A stretch of 46,785 bases of DNA from Lactobacillus kefiranofaciens (GTDB lineage: Bacteria > Bacillota > Bacilli > Lactobacillales > Lactobacillaceae): contig NZ_FMXC01000017.1 in assembly GCF_900103655.1 (NCBI RefSeq), forward strand, positions 1 to 46,785, read 5' to 3'. The translations under genes were made by a program, and so were the position numbers. This document shows positions 8,298 through 17,273 of this stretch, piece by piece. The notes under the pieces were generated by a model. It had not been told where the DNA came from. It ran no database searches and saw only the letters and a list, made by a program, of their open reading frames with translations. The stretch's first letter is position 1; the number at the start of each line of letters is the position of its first letter.

Positions 8298-8798
8298 TTA
8301 ATTATGACTTCTCACTTGAGCTTCTTTCCACATTTTGAAAGCTTTCGGCCCACGTTCGGCAAGAATATCATACTTATCATCTTTCCAAGTCGGAAAATGA
8401 TTTTTCTTAAATCGCTGCCACTCGGAATTATTGATGTTGAAATACTTGCGGATTTGAGAATCAGAAAAGTCTTCTGATTGAAGCAAGATGTAGACCCATT
8501 CATAATAACCACCTTTGGGATTACGAATGTCCGTTTTATTTTTAAACCAGTAACTAATGTTACCCTGTTCGCTGAACAATACCTTGTAGTTATGTACATC
8601 TTTGCCCGAAACGCCAGCGACTTCTCTATTTTCGCTTTCTCTAATTGCCCTTTCACGGCAACGTAATACGGAACATAGAGCGCAGCCAACTAAGCACTTC
8701 TTCTTATGCTCGGCAAAAGTTTCATCGCCAAACACACGTGTTTGAAGTAAGTTGCGTTCCATCTCTGCTGATGGTAAGTCATAATGTTCTGTAGTCAT
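8298..8798 (-). CDS. Unknown 166-aa protein with a four-Cys cluster and HTH-like segment
   Basis: Near residues 35-48 it reads CLVGCALCSVLRC, four cysteines that could bind zinc or an iron-sulphur cluster, followed by Arg/Glu-rich sequence. The C-terminal half contains a helix-turn-helix-like stretch (SDSQIRKYFNINNSEWQRFK), so a DNA-binding or sigma-like regulatory role is possible. Start ATG at 8798 has only a GGGG-type site upstream. It stands alone between a terminator and a ~150-bp intergenic space, so is probably its own transcription unit. Function unproven. Confidence 0.7.
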   Translation of the reverse strand: MTTEHYDLPSAEMERNLLQTRVFGDETFAEHKKKCLVGCALCSVLRCRERAIRESENREVAGVSGKDVHNYKVLFSEQGNISYWFKNKTDIRNPKGGYYEWVYILLQSEDFSDSQIRKYFNINNSEWQRFKKNHFPTWKDDKYDILAERGPKAFKMWKEAQVRSHN

Positions 8799-8947
8799 AT
8801 CTCTTTTACCCCTTTTTGCAATAAAAAGCGGGTACTTTTCTTTGAAAAAAACCTAAAAGAACTCTTATTCAGAGTTCATTATCATTTTAATCTCAAGCAG
8901 AGTGACTGTCAAATTATATTTCTCATAAAGTCTTAATAAAAGACACG

Positions 8948-10249
8948 TTACTTAACTTCCATGATTTTTTTATTATCATATCGAAGTTCAATATTTTTAT
9001 ATGTTTTTAGTACTTTCAAACTACCAAATTTCATATTAATTTGAGTTGGCGAATCTGATGAAACCTTGGTGGGTTCAACATCTTTTGGAATTTCAATATC
9101 ACCATCAGTACCATCCTTATCAATACCAACTAGGCTGTATTTGGTTCGTTCTGATCTTAAAGCAAAAATATCATTTAAATCTACAGTACATTTAAAGGTA
9201 CGATCCTTAAAATTAAGTACTGGCTTCGACCAATTTATGCTACCTTTAGCATACTGATTAGGAGTAAGTGAAAATGCTGTAGAAATATCTTTTGCATCAG
9301 TAATAACTGATTCAATCGGATAATATGAATTTTTAGTAGAAAAGAAATTGCTACTTGTGCCAGAATCATCTGATTGTTTTAATCTCATAGTAAACGGAGC
9401 TTGCGTCATGCTTGGCTTACCCTCTAACGGCACAGTAATAATCTCAAATTTACCATGCGGTAAACATAAATAGTAATTTCGATAAGCCGGATCAACTTGT
9501 AATTCATCACCTGTCTTATTGACTAACTCAATATCTGAAAATGGTATTGCAATGTCAGTATTAGTCTGGTTGTATGCCTGCAAGATAATATTTTGCGGGT
9601 CTTTTTTATTTATCAAGACCCACATACGAAACTTATCATAATCAGAATCTTGAAACTGATCTTTTAATGAAGGAATATCTTCTCCTTGTTGCTTAGCATT
9701 ATGGACTTGTTGCATGTATTGTTTAATATCAGTGTAGTAATCTCCAACTTGTTTCATGTTAGTAGTCAGGTCACTCTTAGTTTTTTCTTGATCAAATGAA
9801 GCATTCATTGTAGTGGCTTTCCTAGTTTTTCCATTATCCATTGTGTAAGTAAGATGTACTAGCCGTAACTGCTTTTTAGTTAAGTTTGTACCAAGATAAA
9901 AAGATAGTGAATCATTAAATGTAGAACCTGAATCCAATTGTTCATGAAAATCAGCAGGAGTATTAGGCACACTAAACGGTTTAAAAGTATGTCCTTGAAT
10001 ATGCAAAGCAAAGTTTCGAGATGAAACAACAGTTGAATTAGTACCCGTATTTCTAAGCAAAACAGGCATTGTAATTAACCCTGCTGATTGTGATAATTGC
10101 CCCTGACGTAATGAGACATCAACAGTTGGCTGCTGGTGTTCATCACTACCACTAACATTAGGCGTAGCTTCTTGACTAGCACAAGCACTCAGAAGCATTG
10201 GAGCAGATAGCAATATGAAAAATGCAATTATTTTCTTATTAAATTTCAT
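8948..10249 (-). CDS. Lipoprotein, 433 aa
   Basis: Signal sequence MKFNKKIIAFFILLSAPMLLSACASQ ends in a lipobox (LSAC), so Cys23 should be lipidated and the protein tethered to the outer face of the membrane. The rest looks beta-rich, with two similar Ig-like blocks (for example TMPVLLRNTGTNSTVVSSRN in the first), as in lipoproteins of the DUF4352/DUF5067 kind; that comparison is inference. Its ATG is 1 nt after the stop of the upstream gene, so it is translationally coupled as the last gene of a three-gene operon starting at 12404. Confidence 0.85.
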   Translation of the reverse strand: MKFNKKIIAFFILLSAPMLLSACASQEATPNVSGSDEHQQPTVDVSLRQGQLSQSAGLITMPVLLRNTGTNSTVVSSRNFALHIQGHTFKPFSVPNTPADFHEQLDSGSTFNDSLSFYLGTNLTKKQLRLVHLTYTMDNGKTRKATTMNASFDQEKTKSDLTTNMKQVGDYYTDIKQYMQQVHNAKQQGEDIPSLKDQFQDSDYDKFRMWVLINKKDPQNIILQAYNQTNTDIAIPFSDIELVNKTGDELQVDPAYRNYYLCLPHGKFEIITVPLEGKPSMTQAPFTMRLKQSDDSGTSSNFFSTKNSYYPIESVITDAKDISTAFSLTPNQYAKGSINWSKPVLNFKDRTFKCTVDLNDIFALRSERTKYSLVGIDKDGTDGDIEIPKDVEPTKVSSDSPTQINMKFGSLKVLKTYKNIELRYDNKKIMEVK

Positions 10250-10250
10250 T

Positions 10251-11294
10251 TTATTGCCTCAAAATATCAGGGAAAATATACTGACGTAAGCCACCAGTTT
10301 TACGATCAGGTAAAAAGAATGCTTGCGGAAGGCCTTTTCTAGTAATTTCTAATCCAACTAGAAATAATGAAGGAAATGCAAATTTGCTAAGCTGTAAAAA
10401 CTCATTAATTTGCTGCGCTCTCTCAATAGTCGGAGCATAAAAAGCCAATACATTTTGACCTGCCGGCAAATCATTTATCTGCACATTCAGATCTTGACCA
10501 GCTTTAGTAAATTTATTCCACTTTATCGTTGCATCTTTATAATAATTTAGGTTGTCATTATAAAGAGCTGGATAAAATACTAAATTCTTAGGCTTTCCTT
10601 GTGTTAACTCTAAATTAATTTGAAGTGAAGAAGGCAATAATACTTTCTTTTTATGTATATCTCCATGGAACATAGTTGTACTTGCTCTGTAAGCAGGTAG
10701 ACTTACTAGGACTTGATAAACATCCAATGTTTCCCAAAATCTTAAATGGTATCTCCAATTTAAATTAAGAAAATCCTGCGGATGAAAATAATTCGAATTA
10801 GAGTAAAAAGTTTTTAAGAAACGATAGCCATTCCCTGTAAGTGTATAAACAGGTATATCCTTACCATCAATAGGATGATGATAAGTCCATCGCATAATTA
10901 AACCATTTCTAAATAATTTGTTTAAACAATGATCCAGATTTAGTTCATCAAGTAATTGTGGAAACATTCTAGCTTCACGTTTAAGCTGTAGCTTTTGAAC
11001 GCTCTTAAACATAGCAATGAATTTTAACCAATATTCATCTTCAAAGTCCAGCTGTGTTAGGACATTATTATATTGATCAGCAATTTCATATTGACGAATT
11101 TGACGGACAGAATCTCTTAAATCAACATAACCTTTAATATAGAAATTCCGATGTATCTCGAAGTTTTCTTCGTCTTCTGGATTAATTAAAGAAGGTAACA
11201 TTGCAGTGCCATTCTGTGGATTAACAAACTGACTATCTTTAATTGGTACAGGACGCATACTTAACTGTTGTTTATCATTTATAGTCTGCGACAT
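10251..11294 (-). CDS. Winged-helix-like protein, 347 aa, unknown function
   Basis: Strong site AAAGGAGG before the ATG at 11294. Residues ~100-160 (LNKLFRNGLIMRW..., then PVYTLTGNGYRFLK) look like a winged helix: recognition helix, two strands, then a helix. This arrangement is seen in replication-relaxation and MarR-like proteins, but I cannot assign the family. No Walker or nuclease motif. Middle gene of the operon 11316 / 10251 / 8948, 21 bp after the upstream gene and 1 nt before the lipoprotein start. The C-terminal half may be a restriction-endonuclease-like or unrelated fold; not resolvable by eye. Confidence 0.7.
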   Translation of the reverse strand: MSQTINDKQQLSMRPVPIKDSQFVNPQNGTAMLPSLINPEDEENFEIHRNFYIKGYVDLRDSVRQIRQYEIADQYNNVLTQLDFEDEYWLKFIAMFKSVQKLQLKREARMFPQLLDELNLDHCLNKLFRNGLIMRWTYHHPIDGKDIPVYTLTGNGYRFLKTFYSNSNYFHPQDFLNLNWRYHLRFWETLDVYQVLVSLPAYRASTTMFHGDIHKKKVLLPSSLQINLELTQGKPKNLVFYPALYNDNLNYYKDATIKWNKFTKAGQDLNVQINDLPAGQNVLAFYAPTIERAQQINEFLQLSKFAFPSLFLVGLEITRKGLPQAFFLPDRKTGGLRQYIFPDILRQ

Positions 11295-11315
11295 GAATTT
11301 GCCTCCTTTACAGAA

Positions 11316-12404
11316 TTACTGTTCGTGAGGATCTGGTACACGCACAACCCCGTGGGGGAATCTTTTAATCCATGCTCTACCAGTATGTGTCTTAGGATTA
11401 ATTTTCTCTAAATGAACAATTACGGGAGTATGCTGTTGCGCATCAGCTACTGACGGCTTAATTGGTGAATTAGCACTTAGAATACCCTTGCACCACCAAC
11501 CTGGAGCCACTTCAACAAAAATACCTTGAATTGGATGATAACGAACGATATAGCCTTTAAAATCAGCCCCTCGTTCAAATTTACTTTCTACATCTTTATC
11601 AGGAGACTCCAAAAATGGCAATCTAGTAGTTAATACCTGATACATTAATCCCTTCGGAACTGCTCTTCCTGCAGCCATATCCTGTTTAACGCCATCTTGA
11701 TCTTCATACTTAGCTTTAATGATGTCAGTAATTCTAAAAGGAAACTTCATACCAATATAAGCTACTTTGTTTAATGGCTTAGTCCACGTTTGATAGTAGA
11801 AGTTCTTAGCAAGCATACCTAACTCTGCACCTTGATATTCAAACGAAATAAAACGGAAATCTGGAGTATCAATAACTTGAGTAACTTTACCGATTCTATC
11901 TTGACTCTTAACCGCTTCTGGGTCTTTAAGCATTGCTTGATAGAGTAAACCGTTAATCACAAATTCCGCTTGTTGAATTGAACCAAGAGCAATATATTGT
12001 TCATTACCCTCTTTGTCCTTTGTACCAGCGTCAAGAAAAGTAGTAATAGCAATCTTAACCCTTTGATCAATAAAATTATCAGGATGGCGATAATTTGAGC
12101 CTGCTTGACTTGCAAAGATATAAACTGGAGCATCATTTTCTTCTACACGCATTTTTAGTACGGGCATCACTAGGCCTTTTCTAACCTCGAAATCTGATAC
12201 TTCCTCACCTACTGCCCATAACAAGTTGTCTGGCGTAAGTTCTTGGTTAATTTGACGTTTATATTCAGCAATAAATCCTTGTAACTCAAACGGAATTTTT
12301 TCTGCTTCATCAAGAAAGAATGGTGCTTTTGTTTTATTATCATCCATCAACTGATGTTGATTTTGAGCTAAAGTATTTAATGCATCAAAATTTTCATCTG
12401 CCAT
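11316..12404 (-). CDS. OB/S1-like fold protein, 362 aa
   Basis: Start ATG 12404 with AAAGGGG upstream. Residues ~285-315 (GADFKGYIVRYHPIQGIFVE, then VAPGWWCKGIL) have the spacing of an S1/OB-type domain: G..F.G.I......GIFVE...G..G..., which suggests binding of RNA or single-stranded DNA. A second, weaker beta-rich block lies around residues 165-230. No signal peptide. It is the first gene of an operon with a winged-helix-like protein and a lipoprotein, an odd mixture of nucleic-acid and surface functions. S1 assignment is inference from pattern. Confidence 0.7.
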   Translation of the reverse strand: MADENFDALNTLAQNQHQLMDDNKTKAPFFLDEAEKIPFELQGFIAEYKRQINQELTPDNLLWAVGEEVSDFEVRKGLVMPVLKMRVEENDAPVYIFASQAGSNYRHPDNFIDQRVKIAITTFLDAGTKDKEGNEQYIALGSIQQAEFVINGLLYQAMLKDPEAVKSQDRIGKVTQVIDTPDFRFISFEYQGAELGMLAKNFYYQTWTKPLNKVAYIGMKFPFRITDIIKAKYEDQDGVKQDMAAGRAVPKGLMYQVLTTRLPFLESPDKDVESKFERGADFKGYIVRYHPIQGIFVEVAPGWWCKGILSANSPIKPSVADAQQHTPVIVHLEKINPKTHTGRAWIKRFPHGVVRVPDPHEQ

Positions 12405-12655
12405 ATTTTTCCCCTTTCATCTAAATAGTTCACTATCCACCTTACTAATTTGTACAAAAATATGGTCTAATTGCATAGAGCAACAAGGTTTTGAAAAAAG
12501 TAAAAAAAACTCTACTACTTTCGTTTTTAAGCAAAATTTTTTTGTAAGATATACTTGTCAATTCGATAAGGAATAAATAAAAAGTTAATTAACTTTCGTC
12601 ATTAGCTATTTTTATTTTGTACTATAGATTTGATCATTAAATAAACAAAAGGAGA
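12405..12655. other. Divergent intergenic region
   Basis: About 250 bp, very AT-rich, between the minus-strand operon start (12404) and the plus-strand SLAP pseudogene. It holds weak promoter-like boxes (TTGTCA at ~12555; TTTTGTACTATAG at ~12615) and AAAGGAGA at ~12649-12655. No further gene seen. Confidence 0.5.
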
Positions 12656-12694
12656 AACAAAATGAAAAAACAAAATGAAAAAACAAAATGAAAA
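12656..12694 (+). repeat. Three 13-bp tandem repeats, each containing an ATG
   Basis: AACAAAATGAAAA occurs three times in a row. It places ATG at 12662, 12675 and 12688, each in a different reading frame, directly after a strong ribosome binding site. None of the three reads through into the signal-peptide frame that follows. Confidence 0.9.
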
Positions 12695-13499
12695 AAAGTA
12701 GTAGCAAGTGCTGTTTTAACTATTGGATTAATTTCACCAATGGCTATGACAAATCAAAGCAGTAGTTTTCTTTTAGGAACAACTACCACTGTTCAAGCGG
12801 CCACCCGTAAAATTAGACTTACACATAATGCTTATATCTATAATCATCGTGGCCATAGAGTTGAAAAAAAAAGTGCTTCACAAGCACGCTACACATATTT
12901 ACTTCTCAGTAAAGAAGATTCATGGTAAAAAATACTATAGAATTGGTCATAACAGATATATTAAGGCTGGTAATGCCAAAGTAGTCAAGAAACGTAGTAG
13001 AAAAATTATCAAGAAAACTACATCTACAGTTTCTAAATCAAACACTAGTGTAAATTCTACTTCTGCTAATACTAGTTCGTTAGGTTCACCTATTTTTAAG
13101 ATTCATGTATTCGCAGGCGGTAATGATGTATACAAGAACGCATCTGATAATAGTTGGTTTGGAGCTAAAGATTTCAAAGATGGTATTTACAACGTCTATA
13201 CATCCCAAAATGGTAAATACGAAATTGGTCAAAACTTATGGATTTCTGAAGATGCTGGTGAAAAGGTAGATGGTACTGATACTACAAATATTTCTTCAGT
13301 CAATAACTCATCTACTAGTTCAAAGAAAGTAGCAAGCTCTAAAAAGAAGCACTCAGGCAGTATAAATCAAGACAAATTATATAACTCTCAGGATATTCAA
13401 AAAGTTAAAGAATATTTTGTAAAAGATGTTAATAATTGGCGTGAAAAACAAGGACTCAAACCTTTTACATTGGTAACTTCGGGTTGGTTAATTGATTAA
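12662..13499 (+). pseudogene. Broken SLAP/CAP-domain surface protein
   Basis: Without an in-frame ATG, the sequence encodes a signal peptide (VVASAVLTIGLISPMAM ... TVQA/ATRK), then an S-layer-protein-like (SLAP) module (RKIRLTHNAYIYNHRGHRVE, continuing in another frame as KKVLHKHATHIYFSV..., HGKKYYRIGHNRYIKAG). A Ser/Thr/Lys-rich linker follows, then the start of a CAP/SCP-like domain (VKEYFVKDVNNWREKQGLKP) that stops after ~40 residues. Lesions: one A too many in the A7 run at 12691-12697, one too many in the A9 run at 12864-12872, and an early C-terminal stop. SLAP modules bind the cell wall in acidophilus-group lactobacilli. Probably inactive. Confidence 0.75.
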
Positions 13500-13515
13500 T
13501 AATTTAAAAGTTAAA

Positions 13516-13547
13516 AAAAGAGAGAATCAAAATTGATTCTCTCTTTT
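13516..13547. terminator. Bidirectional terminator between convergent genes
   Basis: AAAAGAGAGAATCAA pairs with TTGATTCTCTCTTTT around a 2-nt loop, with A-run on one side and T-run on the other. It serves both the plus-strand pseudogene and the minus-strand adhesin gene. Confidence 0.85.
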
Positions 13548-13572
13548 CTTATTATCTAATTTAGTAATTAAA

Positions 13573-16500
13573 TTAGTCCATACCAGCAGTTTGATGACGA
13601 CGAATATATTCAACTACTCCAAGTGCGGAAATTGATACAAGGCCTAAGGCAATTAGCTCAACAAAGATATTGCTCTTGGCATTACCAGTTTGTGGCAATG
13701 AGCCATTATCAGAACTAGTATTATTACTTTCTTGAACTGAAGGTACTGGTAAGGCACCAGTAGAAACTTGTTGCGGAGCATTAGATTGAGCTGGAGCAGA
13801 ACTTGATGGAGTATTGTCATTATTTTGACTTTCATTTTCAACGGGTGCTACAGCCTTCTTTTGCTTCTTAACAGGCTTTGAAACCGGTTTAGTATTCTTA
13901 ACAACATGACGTTTAACAGGCTTACGAGTTTGAACATGTGTTGCTGGAATTTGCTTTTGTGAGCTATTGCTATTATCAGTAACTACATTTGAACTATTAT
14001 CAGAGTTGGTAGTTTCATTACCAGTAGAGGTTTGATTATTTGTCTCTGTATTATCAGAGTTGTTACTTTGATTATTATCAGAGCCATTATTTCCGGAATT
14101 ATTACCTTGGTTATTATTAGATCCATTGTTGTCAGATCCGTTATTACCAGAGTTATTGCCTTGATTATTGTTGGATCCATTATTGCCAGAGTTATTATCT
14201 TGATTATTATTAGATCCATTGTTTCCGGAATTACCATTGTTCGAGCTACTATTGTTTGAACTACTGTTATTTCCGTTGTTATTGTTACCGTTATTATTAT
14301 TTCCGTTGTTATTGTTATTGTTATTATTGTTGTTATTATTATTGTTATTTACAACAACAGTACCACCATGACCTCCACCTCTATGATGAACAATTACAGG
14401 AATAGTAGTATTTCTATGATAGTGGTCAATAACAATGGATTCACTGGCATCATTCAAGTCGGCATGTTCCATAAGAATTCTACCCTTATAGTACAAACTC
14501 TCAAATGCTACCAAGGTATGACCTACATATGGCATTCCATTAAACTTAAAGGTTAAGGTTACCGTACCATTAGTCATACGAGGTGTAAAACGAACAGTTG
14601 CCACAATAGGAACACCATTTTGAACAACCGGTAAGCCAGTTACTTGATCCATCAGCTTACCACGTAAAGTATATTGCTGGCCAGGAATTAAATAAGTATA
14701 ACGAACTACATCTTCTGCAATATTCTGCGTCTTAGGATATACAAACTTTTGCGTATTGTAAGACAAGGTAGTATGCATTTGTGGATGAGTTACATGTAAG
14801 GTTTCACTCTGGTCATTAATGTCTCTATGATCAGTTAGGAAGTAACCGGTGTAATAAAGAGTTTCATATACTACCAAATCATGATCCCAATAATGGTGAG
14901 CATCAAATGTTACTGACGCATTAACTTCACCATTAGCATTTTCGGCAGTAAAAGTTTTACTAAATTCTACTTTTTTACCATTATTAAGAACTGCTTTACC
15001 TGATTGCTTATCCATCACAATTCCTTTAACAGTATATGTTTTACCAGGAATTAATTCCTTGTAATAAATAGTATCTGTTAAAGTTTCACCATCAGTTGGC
15101 TGCAATTGATTTCCATTTGTTTCAGCATTAATAGCCTTAGTATGAATTTCAGGTTTAGAAAAGTGAATAGTTTCATGCTTATCGTTAAGATCTTGGTGAT
15201 CAACTGACCAGTGATTTGGCTTATCAGCACGTTCAGCATGACTAAATACAACAACGTCTTTGCCTGCTAATGATGAAGCATCTGGGATCTTTAATTGTAC
15301 TGAAACATTGTCTTCAATACCATCATCATTCTTATCATTATTAGGTGAGCCAATAGTCTTTTCAACCTCAATTTGCTTACCATCAATAGTGATAGGTTGA
15401 CCAGTTGCTTTATCTACTAACCAAGCTTTGACATTATATTTAACAGTACCTACTAAGTGAGCCAAGCGTAATTGTTCATTAATTACAACAGGTCCTTTAA
15501 TTGGTTGAGCAAACTTGCTGTTATCTTCCAAATTAGTAGCTTCAGAAGTTAAATGCAAGTGCTTATGGTTGTTAATTGGCCCTTGTACAGTCAAGTGGTA
15601 AGCCCAAACTTCATTTTCACCATCTTTAGTTTTCGTAACTTTAGCATTTTGTTGCAAGTTAGGAAGAGTTAAATCAATATGAACCGGAGTTGGATCAACA
15701 TCTAAGTTTTTACCAGTTGAATGTTCAATAGCAATATAATGGTGGAAATCAGATTGTGGTAATACGCCACTCTTGGCAACACCATTCTTATCTGTAGTAA
15801 TAGTACCTACAAACTTGCCTTTATCCCAACCTGAATCATCAGTACATTGATAAATATCAAATTTAGCTTCAAGAACCTTATCGTTTTCATCATCAACCTT
15901 ATTAATATCAAATTGAGCATAATTTACTTTTTCATGGTGAGTTGTATCATGATGTGTTGTCTTTTCTGGAGTACTCCAATCATAAGTCTTTTTAGCTGTA
16001 CCGTGTTTAACAGCCATCAAAGCAACACCATTTTGGTGAACATTATCCCCTGAATAGTAAACCGCAGCAACAGTATTATATGCTGGAACCTCAGCAGTAA
16101 TTGTACCAGTATTAGATCCCGTTTTTAAAGTAGCCGTGAAATTAGTAGCCGTTTTAATTTGTTTAGTATGTGCTGCTCCACCTTGTTTTACTGTTAAGTC
16201 CTTCAGCTTAATCGACATATTACGTGGCTTTTTAATAAGCTTCTTGTTTTCATGAACATCAGCAATTAAATGTCTAGTGCGAGCACCTTTAGCAGCTTTG
16301 GTACCTACTTGGTGAATTGATAAAGTAGTTGTACCATCACCACGATATGTAGCATCCTTATAATGTTTCATAATGTAGTTATAACAAGCTTCAGCATGCT
16401 TACCACCAGCAGTTTTGTTAAAAGTAACAGTACCAATACTGCCCGCTACTTTCCAAACTGCACATTGTGTACCAAATTCAAAAGCTTTTGGATCAGCAGG

Positions 16501-16917
16501 CATACCTTTTCCAAGTTTAGCTGCCATTGTTTTAGAACTGTTAGCTCCAAAACCACATCTTAATACGGCACGAACATTACCATTATCATAATGATTAAAT
16601 TGTTCCTTTTCACCGATATTTGGAGTATATTTCATTGGCTGCAAGCAATAGAATCTCAAATCATGATCCCCATGCCAGCCTTCATGAACTGTATCTTGTT
16701 TGCCACTTGGTGTTGTAACAGTACCATAATATCCTTGACCCATTGAGTGGTCTCTGACGATAGAACTCATTGGAACTTTATCCAAGTGTTTAATAGCAAA
16801 CGCTTTTTGAGTAGTTCCAAGGAACATTGGTAAAGCCATCGTGATTGCAGACAAGAATTTTAATCCTTTATGTTGTTCTTCAACTAAAGAATTTTGATAG
16901 TCTTGAACTTTTTTCAT
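13573..16917 (-). CDS. LPXTG adhesin with thioester domain and VaFE repeats
   Basis: 1114 aa. Signal peptide to about AFA41. Residues ~60-200 form a thioester domain: Cys91 in RFYCLQP and Gln151 in FGTQCAVWKV are the pair that forms the internal Cys-Gln bond used for covalent host binding. Next an SpaA/Cna-B-like block (AQFDINKVDDENDKVLEAKF), then three VaFE-type repeats ending in VVFSHAERAD..., VVYETLYYTGYFL... and LVAFESLYYKGRIL..., each followed by a DLND/DIND-S-E motif. A ~150-residue Asn/Gly/Ser stalk follows, then SLPQTGNAKS, a hydrophobic helix and EYIRRH: a sortase anchor. Monocistronic, ending at a bidirectional terminator. The plasmid sortase is a likely anchor enzyme (inference). 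Confidence 0.93.
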   Translation of the reverse strand: MKKVQDYQNSLVEEQHKGLKFLSAITMALPMFLGTTQKAFAIKHLDKVPMSSIVRDHSMGQGYYGTVTTPSGKQDTVHEGWHGDHDLRFYCLQPMKYTPNIGEKEQFNHYDNGNVRAVLRCGFGANSSKTMAAKLGKGMPADPKAFEFGTQCAVWKVAGSIGTVTFNKTAGGKHAEACYNYIMKHYKDATYRGDGTTTLSIHQVGTKAAKGARTRHLIADVHENKKLIKKPRNMSIKLKDLTVKQGGAAHTKQIKTATNFTATLKTGSNTGTITAEVPAYNTVAAVYYSGDNVHQNGVALMAVKHGTAKKTYDWSTPEKTTHHDTTHHEKVNYAQFDINKVDDENDKVLEAKFDIYQCTDDSGWDKGKFVGTITTDKNGVAKSGVLPQSDFHHYIAIEHSTGKNLDVDPTPVHIDLTLPNLQQNAKVTKTKDGENEVWAYHLTVQGPINNHKHLHLTSEATNLEDNSKFAQPIKGPVVINEQLRLAHLVGTVKYNVKAWLVDKATGQPITIDGKQIEVEKTIGSPNNDKNDDGIEDNVSVQLKIPDASSLAGKDVVVFSHAERADKPNHWSVDHQDLNDKHETIHFSKPEIHTKAINAETNGNQLQPTDGETLTDTIYYKELIPGKTYTVKGIVMDKQSGKAVLNNGKKVEFSKTFTAENANGEVNASVTFDAHHYWDHDLVVYETLYYTGYFLTDHRDINDQSETLHVTHPQMHTTLSYNTQKFVYPKTQNIAEDVVRYTYLIPGQQYTLRGKLMDQVTGLPVVQNGVPIVATVRFTPRMTNGTVTLTFKFNGMPYVGHTLVAFESLYYKGRILMEHADLNDASESIVIDHYHRNTTIPVIVHHRGGGHGGTVVVNNNNNNNNNNNNNNNGNNNNGNNNNGNNSSSNNSSSNNGNSGNNGSNNNQDNNSGNNGSNNNQGNNSGNNGSDNNGSNNNQGNNSGNNGSDNNQSNNSDNTETNNQTSTGNETTNSDNSSNVVTDNSNSSQKQIPATHVQTRKPVKRHVVKNTKPVSKPVKKQKKAVAPVENESQNNDNTPSSSAPAQSNAPQQVSTGALPVPSVQESNNTSSDNGSLPQTGNAKSNIFVELIALGLVSISALGVVEYIRRHQTAGMD
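14030..14260 (-). repeat. Imperfect tandem repeats coding Asn/Gly/Ser stalk
   Basis: Related units of roughly 30-45 bp encoding variations of GNNGSNNNQDNNS. They are in frame, so copy changes would lengthen or shorten the stalk of the adhesin without breaking it. Confidence 0.8.
14262..14350 (-). repeat. Poly-asparagine trinucleotide microsatellite
   Basis: Runs of AAT/AAC codons giving about 15 consecutive Asn, interrupted later by Gly. In-frame triplet repeat, expected to vary in length between strains. Confidence 0.85.
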
Positions 16918-17273
16918 GGACTTTCCTTATTCTCCTTTTCTTAAAAAGATTAACGGCAGTAGCCCCAACATGACTGCCAACATGTTTTAAGCGATAAGTT
17001 TTGCAACTCATCGTAATTGATAATAAACGTTACCTTTTAAAAAAAGTTTATTTGTAAAAACAATTAAAAAAACAGAAATAACTTACTAAATAAGATAAAA
17101 TTTAACAAATTTGGTTATAGCCTTAATATTGTTTAGATTGATCTTGCACTAATATAAAAAAATTTTGTTTTATTTATATTTTTTATAGATTTTAAGTTGA
17201 AAAAACCTAAATAATGCACTACTATAAAGAAGAATTAAGTTTTAGATTTAATCATAGAAAGAGGTTCAAAGAA
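16918..17273. other. Divergent intergenic region, probable parC centromere and promoters
   Basis: About 350 bp between the adhesin (minus) and parM1 (plus). It is AT-rich with many A/T tracts. In type II partition loci the ParR-binding centromere normally lies just upstream of parM, so parC1 is expected here. By eye I could not define clean direct repeats. Confidence 0.4.
17196..17224 (+). promoter_or_regulatory. Promoter of parMR1
   Basis: -35 TTGAAA, exactly 17 bp spacer, -10 TACTAT. The -10 region shares a 13-bp stretch, TGCACTACTATAA, with a site in the replication region near 34228. Confidence 0.6.

Noticed and set aside
8312-8689. 125-residue frame overlapping the Cys-rich gene on the same strand
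   Set aside because: Fully inside the 166-aa frame, with no ribosome site; the 166-aa frame ends properly before a terminator.
12740-12928. Separate 62-aa gene from ATG 12740
   Set aside because: It lies in the middle of a signal peptide and ends through the A9 shift; it is a piece of the SLAP/CAP pseudogene.
14030-14260. Regular repeats that could suggest a CRISPR array
   Set aside because: Units are imperfect, in frame with a large gene and encode Asn/Gly/Ser; no conserved repeat with unique spacers.
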